This document shows positions 25,201-32,548 of a stretch of 36,106 bases of DNA, piece by piece. The translations under genes were made by a program, and so were the position numbers. Positions within the stretch are counted from its first letter, which is position 1. Each line of letters opens with the position of its first letter. The stretch spans positions 1 to 36,106 of the forward strand of contig NZ_JWLD01000080.1 in NCBI RefSeq assembly GCF_000813725.1, in the 5' to 3' direction. Below the pieces are notes generated by a model. The model did not search any database. It saw nothing but the letters and a program-made list of their open reading frames with translations, and was not told the DNA's origin. Source of the DNA: Leisingera sp. ANG-Vp. Its GTDB lineage: Bacteria; Pseudomonadota; Alphaproteobacteria; Rhodobacterales; Rhodobacteraceae.

Positions 25201-28200
25201 GTTTCCGGCGCGGGCAGCGGCTGCGGGCGCCAGGCGAGCTCAAACCGTTTCCCGCCGCGCCAGGCAGCGGAAATGTTCGCGGGCTCTGCCATCAGCTCTT
25301 CCAGCAGGCGCGGGGTGATGTCCGTGTCCGCGGTGCTGCGGCGGGCAAACAGGCCCTGCGGCACCTGCGGCAGCTCGATGTCCACGGTGGCGCAGCTAAG
25401 GCCAGGCAGCTCGCGCGGGATGACGCCGGCGGGGCCTGCGATCATTGCCTTTTCGGGGTAGGGCAGGGGCTCATCGCGGACCTGGGCGGCGCCGGTGGTG
25501 AAGATGGTGATATGGGCGGCGCCGGGCAGATCGGCATTGCCCAGCTCCTGCGCCAGCGCGGTGAGGGAGTGAAAACCCATCTCAAGGTTGCGGTCAAAGA
25601 AGGAGGCACCGGGGCGGAAGGATTCTGCGTCCGTCACCAGCCAGAAATGGGCGATGCGGTCCGGCAGCAAACCGGCCTCGGCCAGGTCTGCCAGCAGGGC
25701 GCCATAGACGGGGCGGCCTTGCTCGGGCGGCAGAATGTACTCGGCCGGTGAAAGCTGCGCATAGGTATCGCCTGCACGCACGCGGACAACGCTGTGGCCT
25801 GCGGTCTGCAGATGCTCAGCGGCGCGGGCGGCGTGGCCCGTTTCATCCTCGAAGATCAGCCAGCTGTGCGGCTCCTGGTCCAGTTCCTGCGCCACGTCCA
25901 GGCTGCAATCGGCCAACCGGGGCCGCCAGGCCGGGCGGTAGCCCCAGCCGGTGAGGTCTTCGCGGCGTTCGGGGGCGGTCTCTTCCTCGGCCGCGGGCTG
26001 GCCGGGCTCGATGAAATAGCGGCTGCGCTGGAAGGCGTAGCCGGGCAGCGGCAGGCGGTTGCGGCGGGCTTCGCCCCAGATCTGCTGCCAATCGGCCTCC
26101 ACGCCGCAGGCCCAAAGGCGGCCGATGACGCCAAAGAAATAGGTGTCGTCCATCACCTGCTGGCCAGGGTGGCGCAGGGAGCTGAGCACCTGGCTCGGCT
26201 GCACAGCTGGCGACATCTGCGCCAGCGCGCTGAGCGCCTTGCCGGGGCCGACCTCCAGGAATACGCGGTTCGGGGTCTTCGAGAGCGTCCCGATGCAGTC
26301 TGCGTAACGCACAGTGTTGCGCAGCTGGCCGGTCCAGTAGTCAGCGCTGGTGGCCTGCTCTGCGGTTAGCGGAGTGCCGGTGCGGTTGGAGATCACCGGC
26401 AGGGTTGGTGCCGAGAGGCTCAGCGAACGGATGAAATCGCCGTACTCCTGCAGGATGCCGTCCAGCATGCGGGAATGCGCGGCGATATCGATCTGGATGC
26501 GCTGGTGTTCAACCTCGCGCGCGGTGAGGTCTGCGGACAGACGGTCCAGCGCGTCCTGCGGGCCGGAGACGGCGGTGAGCGAGGGAGCATTGACGCTGGC
26601 GATGTCCAAGTCTTCCCCGATGATTTCTTCAACCTCGGCCAAGGGCAGGGCGATGGAGAGCATGCCGCCGGCGGGCACGGTGTCGAACAGGCGGCCGCGC
26701 AGCAGGACCAGATCGATGCAGTCTTCAAAGGACATGACACCGGCGAGGCAGGCGGCGGTGTTTTCTCCCATGGAGTGGCCGACAAGGGCTGCGGGCCTCA
26801 CGCCCCAGCTGATCCACAGCTGCGCCAGCGCGTATTCCACAATCATGATCAGCGGCAGCTGCACCGAGGGCTGCTGCAGGCGTGCGTTGGCGGCGTCCTC
26901 TTCGCCCTCTTCGGGGAGCCAGATGGCGCGGATGTCGTAGTCCAGGCTCTTTTGCAGATGCTCCAGCCCGCGGTCCATCCAGTCGGCAAAGACCGGTTCG
27001 GTCTCATAAAGGTCGCGCGCCATGCCGGCATATTGCGCGCCGCCGCCGGGGAACATGAAGACCACCTCGGGCGCATCGTCCAGGTGGTCGTGGGTGAAGA
27101 TCTTGCGGGGGTCGTTTTCCTCAATGAGGTCAACGGCTTCAGCAGGCGTCTCTGCCACCAGCACCCTGCGTTTGGCAAAGCCGCGACGGCCTTCCTTGAG
27201 GGTATAGGCGACGTCGGCCAGGTCTGCCTCGGGGTTGGCTTTCAGGTATTCGGCCAATCCTTGTGTATTGGCATCCAGCGCCGCCTTGGACTGGCCGGAG
27301 ACGCAGAGGATCTGGAACGGGAAATCGCTTTCCTCGGAGGCCGCGCGCTCGGGGGCTTCCTCAAGGATCACATGGGCATTGGTGCCGCCGACGCCCAGCG
27401 AGTTGATGCCTGCCCGCCGCGGCCCTTTGTGGGGTTTCCACGGGGTGAGGGCGGCGTTCACCTTGAACGGCGAGGTTTCGAAATCGATGGCCGGGTTTGG
27501 CGCCTCATAGCCCAGCGAGGGCGGAATTTCCTTGTGGTGCAGGGCGAGTGCGGTCTTGGTCAGGCTTGCAACGCCCGCAGCGGTGTCCAAATGGCCGATG
27601 TTGGTTTTGACCGAGCCGATGCGGCAATAGCCGCTGTCCTGGGTGGTGGCCCGGTAAGCGTCGGTCAGGGCTGTGACCTCAATCGGGTCGCCCAGATAGG
27701 TGCCGGTGCCGTGGCATTCGACATAGCCGATTGTGTCCGCCGGTGTGCCTGCAGCGTCCAGCGCTGCCTGGATTGCAGCCGACTGGCCGCCGACGGAAGG
27801 CGCGAGGTAGCCGGCCTTGTCCGCGCCGTCGTTGTTGATGGCTGAGCCTTTGATGACGGCCCAGATGTGGTCGCCATCGGCTATCGCATCCTCCAGCCGC
27901 CGCAGCGCCACGGCGCCGGCCCCGGAGCCGAAGACAGTGCCCTGCGCCCGGTGATCAAAGGCGTGGCAATGGCCGTCGGGCGACAGGATCTCGTTTTCCT
28001 TGTAGAGGTAGCCGCGGCCCTGCGGCAATTCGATGGTGACACCGCCCGCCAAGGCCATATCGCACTCGCCTTCGCGTAAGGCTTTACAGGCGTAATGCAC
28101 CGCCACCAGCGAGGTGGAACAGGCGGTCTGCACGTTGACCGATGGCCCGTGCAGATCAAAAACGTGGCTGACGCGGGTCGACAGGAAGTCTTTGTCATTG

Positions 28201-28691
28201 CCGGTATGGCGCAAGAGGAACATGCCGACGTCATCGACCAGCGCGGGGTTCGAGCAGATGTTGAAATAGAAATAGCTGCCCATGCCGCAGCCCGCGTAGA
28301 CGCCGATGGGGCCATTTATGCTTTCGGGCGGGTGGCCTGCGTTTTCCATCGCGCCCCAGGTAACCTCAAGGAATTTGCGGTGCTGGGGGTCAAGGATGGC
28401 GGCTTCTTTGGGGCTGAAGCCAAAGAACTCCGCGTCGAATTCGTCAAAACCGTGGAGGCGCGCGGAGGCGGGCACGTAGTTCGGGTCGGCCAGGACCGAG
28501 GCGCGCTCGCCGTTTTCCAGAAGGGTTTCGCGGTCCAGCACTTCAATCGATTCGATGCCGCCGCGCAGGTTCTGCCAGAAGGCTTCGGCCGAGCCTGCGC
28601 CCGGCACTGCCACCGACAGGCCGACAATCGCGATGTCTCCGCCCGTAGTCCCGCCTGCAGCGCCCCCCGCTGCGGGTTTTCCATCCTGCAT
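22245..28691 (-). CDS. Type I modular polyketide synthase, KS-AT-KR-DH-ACP-TE
   Basis: This protein has 2148 residues (numbered from ATG 28691). KS spans 20-445: TACSTS Cys191, His327 in ECHGTGT and His367 in NIGHLD. AT spans about 545-845: GHSMGE Ser640 and IAAHS 736-740, which is neither the HAFH (malonyl) nor the YASH (methylmalonyl) fingerprint. A KR structural half (about 910-1165) precedes KR: GGYGGIG 1177-1183, Ser1324, Tyr1337, Asn1341. DH spans about 1410-1670: His1423 in DEHRTKDGTALVP and Asp1588. The carrier is LGGHS Ser1805 (PCP-like). TE spans about 1880-2140: GFSGG Ser1953, Asp1980, His2111. KR before DH is unusual. AGG lies 8 nt before ATG 28691; an ATG at 28697 and a GTG at 28736 are alternatives. 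First gene of the operon; no ER or methyltransferase. Confidence 0.94.
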   Translation of the reverse strand: MQDGKPAAGGAAGGTTGGDIAIVGLSVAVPGAGSAEAFWQNLRGGIESIEVLDRETLLENGERASVLADPNYVPASARLHGFDEFDAEFFGFSPKEAAILDPQHRKFLEVTWGAMENAGHPPESINGPIGVYAGCGMGSYFYFNICSNPALVDDVGMFLLRHTGNDKDFLSTRVSHVFDLHGPSVNVQTACSTSLVAVHYACKALREGECDMALAGGVTIELPQGRGYLYKENEILSPDGHCHAFDHRAQGTVFGSGAGAVALRRLEDAIADGDHIWAVIKGSAINNDGADKAGYLAPSVGGQSAAIQAALDAAGTPADTIGYVECHGTGTYLGDPIEVTALTDAYRATTQDSGYCRIGSVKTNIGHLDTAAGVASLTKTALALHHKEIPPSLGYEAPNPAIDFETSPFKVNAALTPWKPHKGPRRAGINSLGVGGTNAHVILEEAPERAASEESDFPFQILCVSGQSKAALDANTQGLAEYLKANPEADLADVAYTLKEGRRGFAKRRVLVAETPAEAVDLIEENDPRKIFTHDHLDDAPEVVFMFPGGGAQYAGMARDLYETEPVFADWMDRGLEHLQKSLDYDIRAIWLPEEGEEDAANARLQQPSVQLPLIMIVEYALAQLWISWGVRPAALVGHSMGENTAACLAGVMSFEDCIDLVLLRGRLFDTVPAGGMLSIALPLAEVEEIIGEDLDIASVNAPSLTAVSGPQDALDRLSADLTAREVEHQRIQIDIAAHSRMLDGILQEYGDFIRSLSLSAPTLPVISNRTGTPLTAEQATSADYWTGQLRNTVRYADCIGTLSKTPNRVFLEVGPGKALSALAQMSPAVQPSQVLSSLRHPGQQVMDDTYFFGVIGRLWACGVEADWQQIWGEARRNRLPLPGYAFQRSRYFIEPGQPAAEEETAPERREDLTGWGYRPAWRPRLADCSLDVAQELDQEPHSWLIFEDETGHAARAAEHLQTAGHSVVRVRAGDTYAQLSPAEYILPPEQGRPVYGALLADLAEAGLLPDRIAHFWLVTDAESFRPGASFFDRNLEMGFHSLTALAQELGNADLPGAAHITIFTTGAAQVRDEPLPYPEKAMIAGPAGVIPRELPGLSCATVDIELPQVPQGLFARRSTADTDITPRLLEELMAEPANISAAWRGGKRFELAWRPQPLPAPETPPFKQGGHYLITGGYGGIGLAIAGYLMREYGAKISLISRDGLPPRDAWDRHLASHSPANRTARRIHAVRALEETAGAQVLPLAADVCNSSELQSAREKAETENGPLTGVIHGAGVINDGPLLAKDEDQIARVLAPKVSGLRALDTVFPDGQLELMVLFSSSSAVTRPAGQVDYIAANEFLNAWAKNRQGGQTKVTAIDWGVWADTGMAADAMNARNATAGASEPEPCPQPLLQQRRFDTRGNPVFTPRFSTADWLLDEHRTKDGTALVPGTGYIEMAAEALAATGFTGPFEIRDLYFLRPLVVTKENPQDVLVRLEASENGYELFVYSACTKGYRLNSQSTLVIAAAAERPATLNLQMISSRCSVQQTPVGGRLRSPQEAHLAFGPRWHVLERAALGNGEGLAHLRLPETAAKDGTLLHPGLMDLATGWAMQLIPGYQGKALWVPVSYGAIRIFTPLSPQICSHVRLPEAPDSNSAAFDITLTDPDGNVLVEIESFRMQRLASGFDASAGTDEPDATAEQLGLEPARIAQPLSPEERRLQLNIANGIKAEDGGEALARALATGLSLVVVSSLDLPALITQAAQTAAPAAGETQTFDRPQLDTDYIAPRNPVEEELAKLFASLLGVSQVGIEDSFFDLGGHSLIAVRLFAQVKRSFGVEFPLSVLFEAPSVAALAEQIIERTGGGIASEPGGAPQTQEEKPQFTHLVQLHPGDGTGRRPFFLVAGMFGNVLNLRHLALLVGKDRPVFGLQAKGLTGNDSPHDRIEDAARSCLAEIRQIQPEGPYLLGGFSGGGITAFEMAQQLKDQGQDTAALILLDTPLPVRPALNRQDKALIKLAELRSKGPGYLGEWARNRIAWEFEKRRAEPARTGTQPEFNNRKIELAFRTAVEAYALKPWHGPLTLFRPPLDRKWQVSGGNWVSEAREYVFDDNDWTAWAPGVEVAEVPGDHDSMVLVPNVSVLAAGVKARLDAADAAARQPQFAEAAE

Positions 28692-28951
28692 CGTCATTAC
28701 CTGACTCACTGGCCCTTCAGAAACGGCCCGGCGCACTGGGGCATGCCCGCGTTTTGCTGGCCTGCCTGCTGCCCGCCGGGCGGGTTGTTATCAAAGCCGG
28801 GTTTCTCTCCGGCTGGTCAGCTGCGCCGCTTTGCAAGATCCCCATCGGCAAAGACTGGCGCAGGTCGTTCTTTATATTTTCTTCAATCCATAGGGCGTGC
28901 CTGTGGACGCATTGTGTCGAATTGAGCCGGAAAAGCGGAAAGATTGCGGCA
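28692..28951. promoter_or_regulatory. Candidate promoter region of the PKS/NRPS operon
   Basis: This gap of 260 bp lies between the Wzy-like stop and the PKS start, both on the minus strand. An AT-rich patch at about 28871-28890 reads TATAAA on the minus strand and is the most promoter-like element. A small AGCCGG/CCGGCT hairpin (28795-28800 with 28809-28814) could be a leader structure or a terminator for the upstream gene. The gap suggests the PKS operon has its own promoter, but no -35 element is convincing. Confidence 0.3.
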
Positions 28952-30415
28952 TCACAGGATGCTGCGCCCCTCCGGCCCGGCGGTGTCAGGCTGCAAGGCC
29001 TGCGCACCGCCAAATAGCGCGCGTTTCTTCTGGAACAAGTCCGGGTAGAGAAGGCGCTCCGCATAGCCCAGCACCGATCCGGCGCACATCCAGGTGATCG
29101 GGATCAGCGTTGCATTCAGCAGCATGTCCACCAGAGTGGCCGCCAGAATCAGCGCAATCGGCGCCGCATATGGCGAGACACTGCCCCTGGGCGCCCGGCG
29201 CGCGGCGGCGGCGAGCAGGAACAGGGGCGTTGCCAGCAGGCCCATCTCGGCGATGTAGCCCAGCCAGCCGAAGGTGCCGAAGACAATGATCCAGCGCCCG
29301 TCCGGGATCGACAGGATCTGACCGGTCTCCTCGTGCCGGACCAGGTTGCGGCCCCAGCCGCCCCAGCCGAACCAGGTTTTCTCGGCGGCGCGGGCCAAGA
29401 GCTGCGCCTCGTTTTCAAATCGGTAATTCAGCGAATGCGCCCGTTCGGCGCTGATTGCTTCGGCCTGGGCCACCAGCGTCTCCGTCGGCACCAGCCCGGT
29501 GTTGCGCAGCACCGGGTAGGCCACCGCGATCACGCCCAAGAGCAGCGCGACCCGCAGCTGCCAGCGCAGGGGGGCCAGCGCCACAACAGGCGTGAAGGCC
29601 AGGGCATAGGCCAGCGAGGCCAGGCTTTTGCACAGCACCAGAACAATGAAGAGGTACCCTGCGGCCAGGGCCAGGCGCAGCCTGTCATTGCGCTGCGAGG
29701 CACGGGCCAGGGCGGTGGCGGCCAGCACGGCCGACATCATGAAAAACGCCAGCCACAGCGCATGCGGCAGGAACACGATGGGGCGGAAGCCGCCCTGCCG
29801 GATCATCTGGCTGAAATCATGCTGGAAGAAGCCATAGACCCAGACGTTGATCTGCGGGCTGAGCCGGATCTCGATCAGCGACGGGATGGTATAGGCAAGG
29901 CCGCCGAGCATCAGCGCCAGCAGCAGCTCACGCTGCGCTTCGGGCGTCGAGAGATAGCGGCGCGCCAGCAGGAAAGGCATCAGCACGATCACCTGGTTGA
30001 TGATCACCGAGCCGAGATCGCGCCACCTGAGGCCAGGCAGCTGATCGGTCAGGAATATGATGGGATCGGAATTGGCGATCTTGCGGAACTGGATCGGCTC
30101 GCTGTTGGTCAGCACGGTGGGGATGACGCCAAAGACAAACAGAACCGCCAGGGTTCTGGCCACCGGATGCTGCGGCAGCAGCGGCACCGGCTTGCGCAGA
30201 AGATAGGCGCAGAGCAGGAAGGCCATCACCGAGGGGATGGCAAATTTGTCCATGTCCGGGACCAGCGGCAGGTCAAACTCGGCCAGCGGCGGCAGCAGCA
30301 GGTAACCGGCGGTAAGGCACCACAGGATGGCCCGCTCCAGCGGCAGGCGCCGGAATAGGATCACGCTGGCCAGCGGCCAGGCCAGCAGCATCAGATAGGC
30401 CAAAGCATTGGGCAA
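28952..30415 (-). CDS. Wzy-like polymerase / O-antigen-ligase-family membrane protein
   Basis: This 487-residue polytopic protein has about 11-12 hydrophobic segments and a large periplasmic loop (about residues 310-390) containing FENEAQLLARAAEKTWFGWGGWGRN. That loop recalls the O-antigen polymerase/ligase family, which joins undecaprenyl-linked repeat units. I start it at the TTG at 30415 (PNALAYLMLLAWPLAS), because AGGAGGA lies 9 nt upstream. ATG 30391 would cut into the first membrane segment, and TTG 30442 lies before the ribosome site. It provides the polymerase expected for the Wzx and Wzz proteins in the locus. It sits upstream of the PKS on the same strand and is divergent from the WecB-type gene. 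Ligase versus polymerase cannot be separated by eye. Confidence 0.82.
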   Translation of the reverse strand: MPNALAYLMLLAWPLASVILFRRLPLERAILWCLTAGYLLLPPLAEFDLPLVPDMDKFAIPSVMAFLLCAYLLRKPVPLLPQHPVARTLAVLFVFGVIPTVLTNSEPIQFRKIANSDPIIFLTDQLPGLRWRDLGSVIINQVIVLMPFLLARRYLSTPEAQRELLLALMLGGLAYTIPSLIEIRLSPQINVWVYGFFQHDFSQMIRQGGFRPIVFLPHALWLAFFMMSAVLAATALARASQRNDRLRLALAAGYLFIVLVLCKSLASLAYALAFTPVVALAPLRWQLRVALLLGVIAVAYPVLRNTGLVPTETLVAQAEAISAERAHSLNYRFENEAQLLARAAEKTWFGWGGWGRNLVRHEETGQILSIPDGRWIIVFGTFGWLGYIAEMGLLATPLFLLAAAARRAPRGSVSPYAAPIALILAATLVDMLLNATLIPITWMCAGSVLGYAERLLYPDLFQKKRALFGGAQALQPDTAGPEGRSIL

Positions 30416-30512
30416 AGCTGCGGGTCCTCCTCGTGCCCTCAATTCTCTGTATTTGTGTCAAAGTTTACCTGTTGCGGCAGCCGCTGTCCCGCGGATTTGC
30501 AAAAGGAGGTAA

Positions 30513-30605
30513 ATGGCTTGCAGCTTTGCCACGCCTTGGGCATGGCCATGGCGGCAGCGCTGGCCAGCCGGCGGCGCCGGCGCTATGAGAAAGCGTCGCG
30601 AATGA
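30513..30605 (+). CDS. Candidate 30-residue Trp-rich upstream ORF overlapping the WecB-type start
   Basis: AAGGAGGT (30503-30510) lies just before an ATG at 30513. The 30-codon frame has four tryptophans within nine residues and a basic RKRRE end. Its TGA overlaps the candidate ATG (30602) of the glycosyltransferase as ATGA. It could be a leader peptide coupling translation. The SD-ATG spacing is only about 3 nt, so the same ribosome site may instead serve a TTG at 30518 in the glycosyltransferase frame. Both readings are open. Confidence 0.3.
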   Translation: MACSFATPWAWPWRQRWPAGGAGAMRKRRE

Positions 30606-31369
30606 TGGAGGCAGCAGTGTTTTTCGAATTCCACGGCCGCAGAGTTGCGGTGAACATGCCGGCCCGGACCGGTCTGGAAGCGGAAATCCGGGCCCGGTTT
30701 GCGGCCCGTCAGGGCTTTGCCCTGGCGACGGTCAATCTGGATCACCTGGTCAAGATGGACGGCAGCCCCGCGTTTCTGGCTGCCTATCAGGCGCAGGATC
30801 TGGTGGTGGCGGACGGCCGCCCGATTGTCTGGCTGTCGCGGCTGGCGCGCCGCCCGGTAGAGCTGATGCCAGGCTCCGACATGGTGCTGCCGCTGTGCCG
30901 GCTGGCGGCTGAGGCCGGGGTGCCGGTGGCCCTGGCTGGCAGCACCGAAGAGGCCTTGCAGGATGCGCGGGAGGCACTGACGGCGCAGGTGCCCGGGCTG
31001 GAAATCGCTTGGGTGCATGCGCCCTCCGGCCGGTTCGACCCTGAGGGCGCGGAAGCGGACCAGATCCTGCACCGGCTCGATGAGACCGGTGTTGCGCTCT
31101 GCTTCCTGGCATTGGGGGCCCCAAAGCAGGAGCAGATGGCCCAGCGCGGCCGCCGCCTGGCGCCGCGCACAGGTTTTGCCTCGGTGGGGGCAGGGCTGGA
31201 TTTCCTTGGCGGCCACCAAAAGCGGGCGCCGGCCTGGGTGCGGGCGATTGCGATGGAATGGCTGTGGCGGGCGCTTTCCAGCCCGTCGCGGATGCTGCCG
31301 CGCTACGCCAAATGCCTGGCCATCCTGCCGGGCCAGATCTGCCGGGCCTGGCGCATCCGGGCGCGCTGA
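30602..31369 (+). CDS. WecB/TagA/CpsF-family glycosyltransferase
   Basis: This 255-residue GT26 enzyme shows the family landmarks NLDHLVKMDGSPAF, VVADGRPIVWLSRL, LLPGSD-like MPGSDMVLPL, LALGAPKQEQMAQR and VGAGLDFLGGHQKRAP. It ends in the typical amphipathic WLWRALSSPSRMLPRY tail that contacts the membrane. The family adds ManNAc, ManNAcA, glucose or related residues to a lipid-linked primer, often as the second sugar. ATG 30602 gives a length normal for the family. A TTG at 30518 with AGGAGG 8 nt upstream would add 28 residues (HALGMAMAAALASRRRRR...) that do not look like the family. It is divergent from the Wzy-like gene and convergent with the GT2 at 31586. Confidence 0.88.
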   Translation: MMEAAVFFEFHGRRVAVNMPARTGLEAEIRARFAARQGFALATVNLDHLVKMDGSPAFLAAYQAQDLVVADGRPIVWLSRLARRPVELMPGSDMVLPLCRLAAEAGVPVALAGSTEEALQDAREALTAQVPGLEIAWVHAPSGRFDPEGAEADQILHRLDETGVALCFLALGAPKQEQMAQRGRRLAPRTGFASVGAGLDFLGGHQKRAPAWVRAIAMEWLWRALSSPSRMLPRYAKCLAILPGQICRAWRIRAR

Positions 31370-31489
31370 TCTCCGCCGTCACCCCGGCTCCGGTGCTGCA
31401 AATGCGAGGCTCTGCCCCGCACAGCGAGAGACTTCCGGCAGGCGGACCGGCAGGCGGAAGAGAAAGCATCCCGGGGTGAATTGGCCGTC

Positions 31490-31584
31490 AGGCCAAGAGG
31501 GGCAGGGCCCCTGCGCCGCGCTTGCGCGGCGCCCGGCCCAACCGGCACAGGACACCCGCAGGGAGGCCGGCGCCGGGCGGGAGC
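31490..31584 (-). repeat. Intergenic repeat family, copy 3 (inverted)
   Basis: Read on the minus strand it gives GCTCCCGCCCGGC, CGGCC, CCTGTGCCGGTTGGGCC and then a GCGCCGCGC/GCGCGGCGC palindrome (31513-31521 with 31524-31532). These are the same ordered blocks as copy 1 at 2565-2660. It fills most of the gap between the convergent genes ending at 31369 and 31586 and may also act as a terminator. Confidence 0.55.
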
Positions 31585-31585
31585 A

Positions 31586-32548
31586 CTACTTGTACTCGAG
31601 AATGCCCCGGGTCCTGCCGCGTCTGCGGTTCCAGTAGAATTCCAGTGCGCCGGAGGCTTCGGCGAATTTTCCAAGCACCGTGAACAGAGCACGCTCAGCG
31701 CCCAACCGCCGGGACAAGCGGACGGCCTGGGCGGGGTACGCAAGAGCAGCCAGCAGGAGAGGCGGCTCAATCAGTGCCGCCAGAGCAATGGCGGCCGGCA
31801 GCGCAGCGCCCCAGATCAGTGCACGGCGGGTCTCCGCGGCCCAATGGCGTTCCGGGCCTTTCCCATGTAGCGCTGCGCCTTCGGCAAAGGCATGGCCGGC
31901 GCGCCGGCTGCGGCGCCACCATTGGCCAAAATGCAGCATCTGCGCGTCATGCAGGGTCATCTCCGCGTCGAGCCGCCAGATCTGCCAGCCCCTCCGCCGC
32001 AGCCGCAGGCACAGCTCCGGCTCTTCGCCGGCAATCAGGCTCTCGCGGTAGCCGCCCGCCTCCCGGACCGCTGCCGCCCGCATCAGTACATCGCCGCCGC
32101 AGGCCTTGGCTTCGCCAGGCGGCGTGTCCCATTCGGCGTCGCACAGCCGGTTATAGACAGAGGTTTCGGGAAACCGTTCCCGGCGGCGCCCGCAGGCAGC
32201 GGCAGCCTGCGTGTCCGCCTGCAAAAAAACGGTCGCCGTGGCGATCCAGTCCGGATCCACCTCGCAATCGCCATCCACGAATTGCACGAACTCGCAAGCA
32301 GCGTCCAATTCCGCCAGCCCGGCATTGCGGGCGCGGGCTGCGGTGAAGGGCTGTGACAGGTCGAGGTCCACAACTTGCGCGCCCAGCTTCCGGGCGGCAG
32401 CGGCAGACCCGTCGCTGGAGCCGCTGTCCACATAGACCAGCTGCTGCACCTGGCCCTGCAGGGACTGCAGGCAGCGGATCAGCCGTGCGCCTTCGTTGCG
32501 GCCGATCACAACGGCGCCGACCTCTGGAGCACGCACAGGGGCGGTCAT
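31586..32548 (-). CDS. GT2-family glycosyltransferase with C-terminal membrane segments
   Basis: This 320-residue GT-A enzyme carries VGAVVIGRNEGARLIRCL, VDSGSSDGS, the metal site FVDGDCEV and GEEPELCLRLRRRGW as the catalytic acidic region. Two hydrophobic segments (about 238-275) likely anchor it at the membrane. The N-terminal half matches ExoA-type beta-glycosyltransferases. It would add a sugar to the lipid-linked repeat unit. Its ATG (32548) overlaps the stop of the upstream gene as ATGA, so the two are probably coupled and act in consecutive steps. Sugar unknown. Confidence 0.87.
   Translation of the reverse strand: MTAPVRAPEVGAVVIGRNEGARLIRCLQSLQGQVQQLVYVDSGSSDGSAAAARKLGAQVVDLDLSQPFTAARARNAGLAELDAACEFVQFVDGDCEVDPDWIATATVFLQADTQAAAACGRRRERFPETSVYNRLCDAEWDTPPGEAKACGGDVLMRAAAVREAGGYRESLIAGEEPELCLRLRRRGWQIWRLDAEMTLHDAQMLHFGQWWRRSRRAGHAFAEGAALHGKGPERHWAAETRRALIWGAALPAAIALAALIEPPLLLAALAYPAQAVRLSRRLGAERALFTVLGKFAEASGALEFYWNRRRGRTRGILEYK

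Noticed and set aside
16662-28691. Interpretation as a siderophore cluster
   Set aside because: PKS/NRPS siderophore clusters are known in related bacteria, but no TonB receptor, hydroxamate or catechol enzyme, ABC importer or Fur-like box is visible. The idea is not excluded, only unsupported here.
22245-28691. PUFA or enediyne-type synthase because KR precedes DH
   Set aside because: There are no tandem ACPs and no fused PPTase, and the enzyme ends in an ordinary type I thioesterase after one carrier domain.
30455-30601. Start of the WecB-type gene at 30455
   Set aside because: The ribosome site AGGAGG lies downstream of it, and the added residues have no family similarity.
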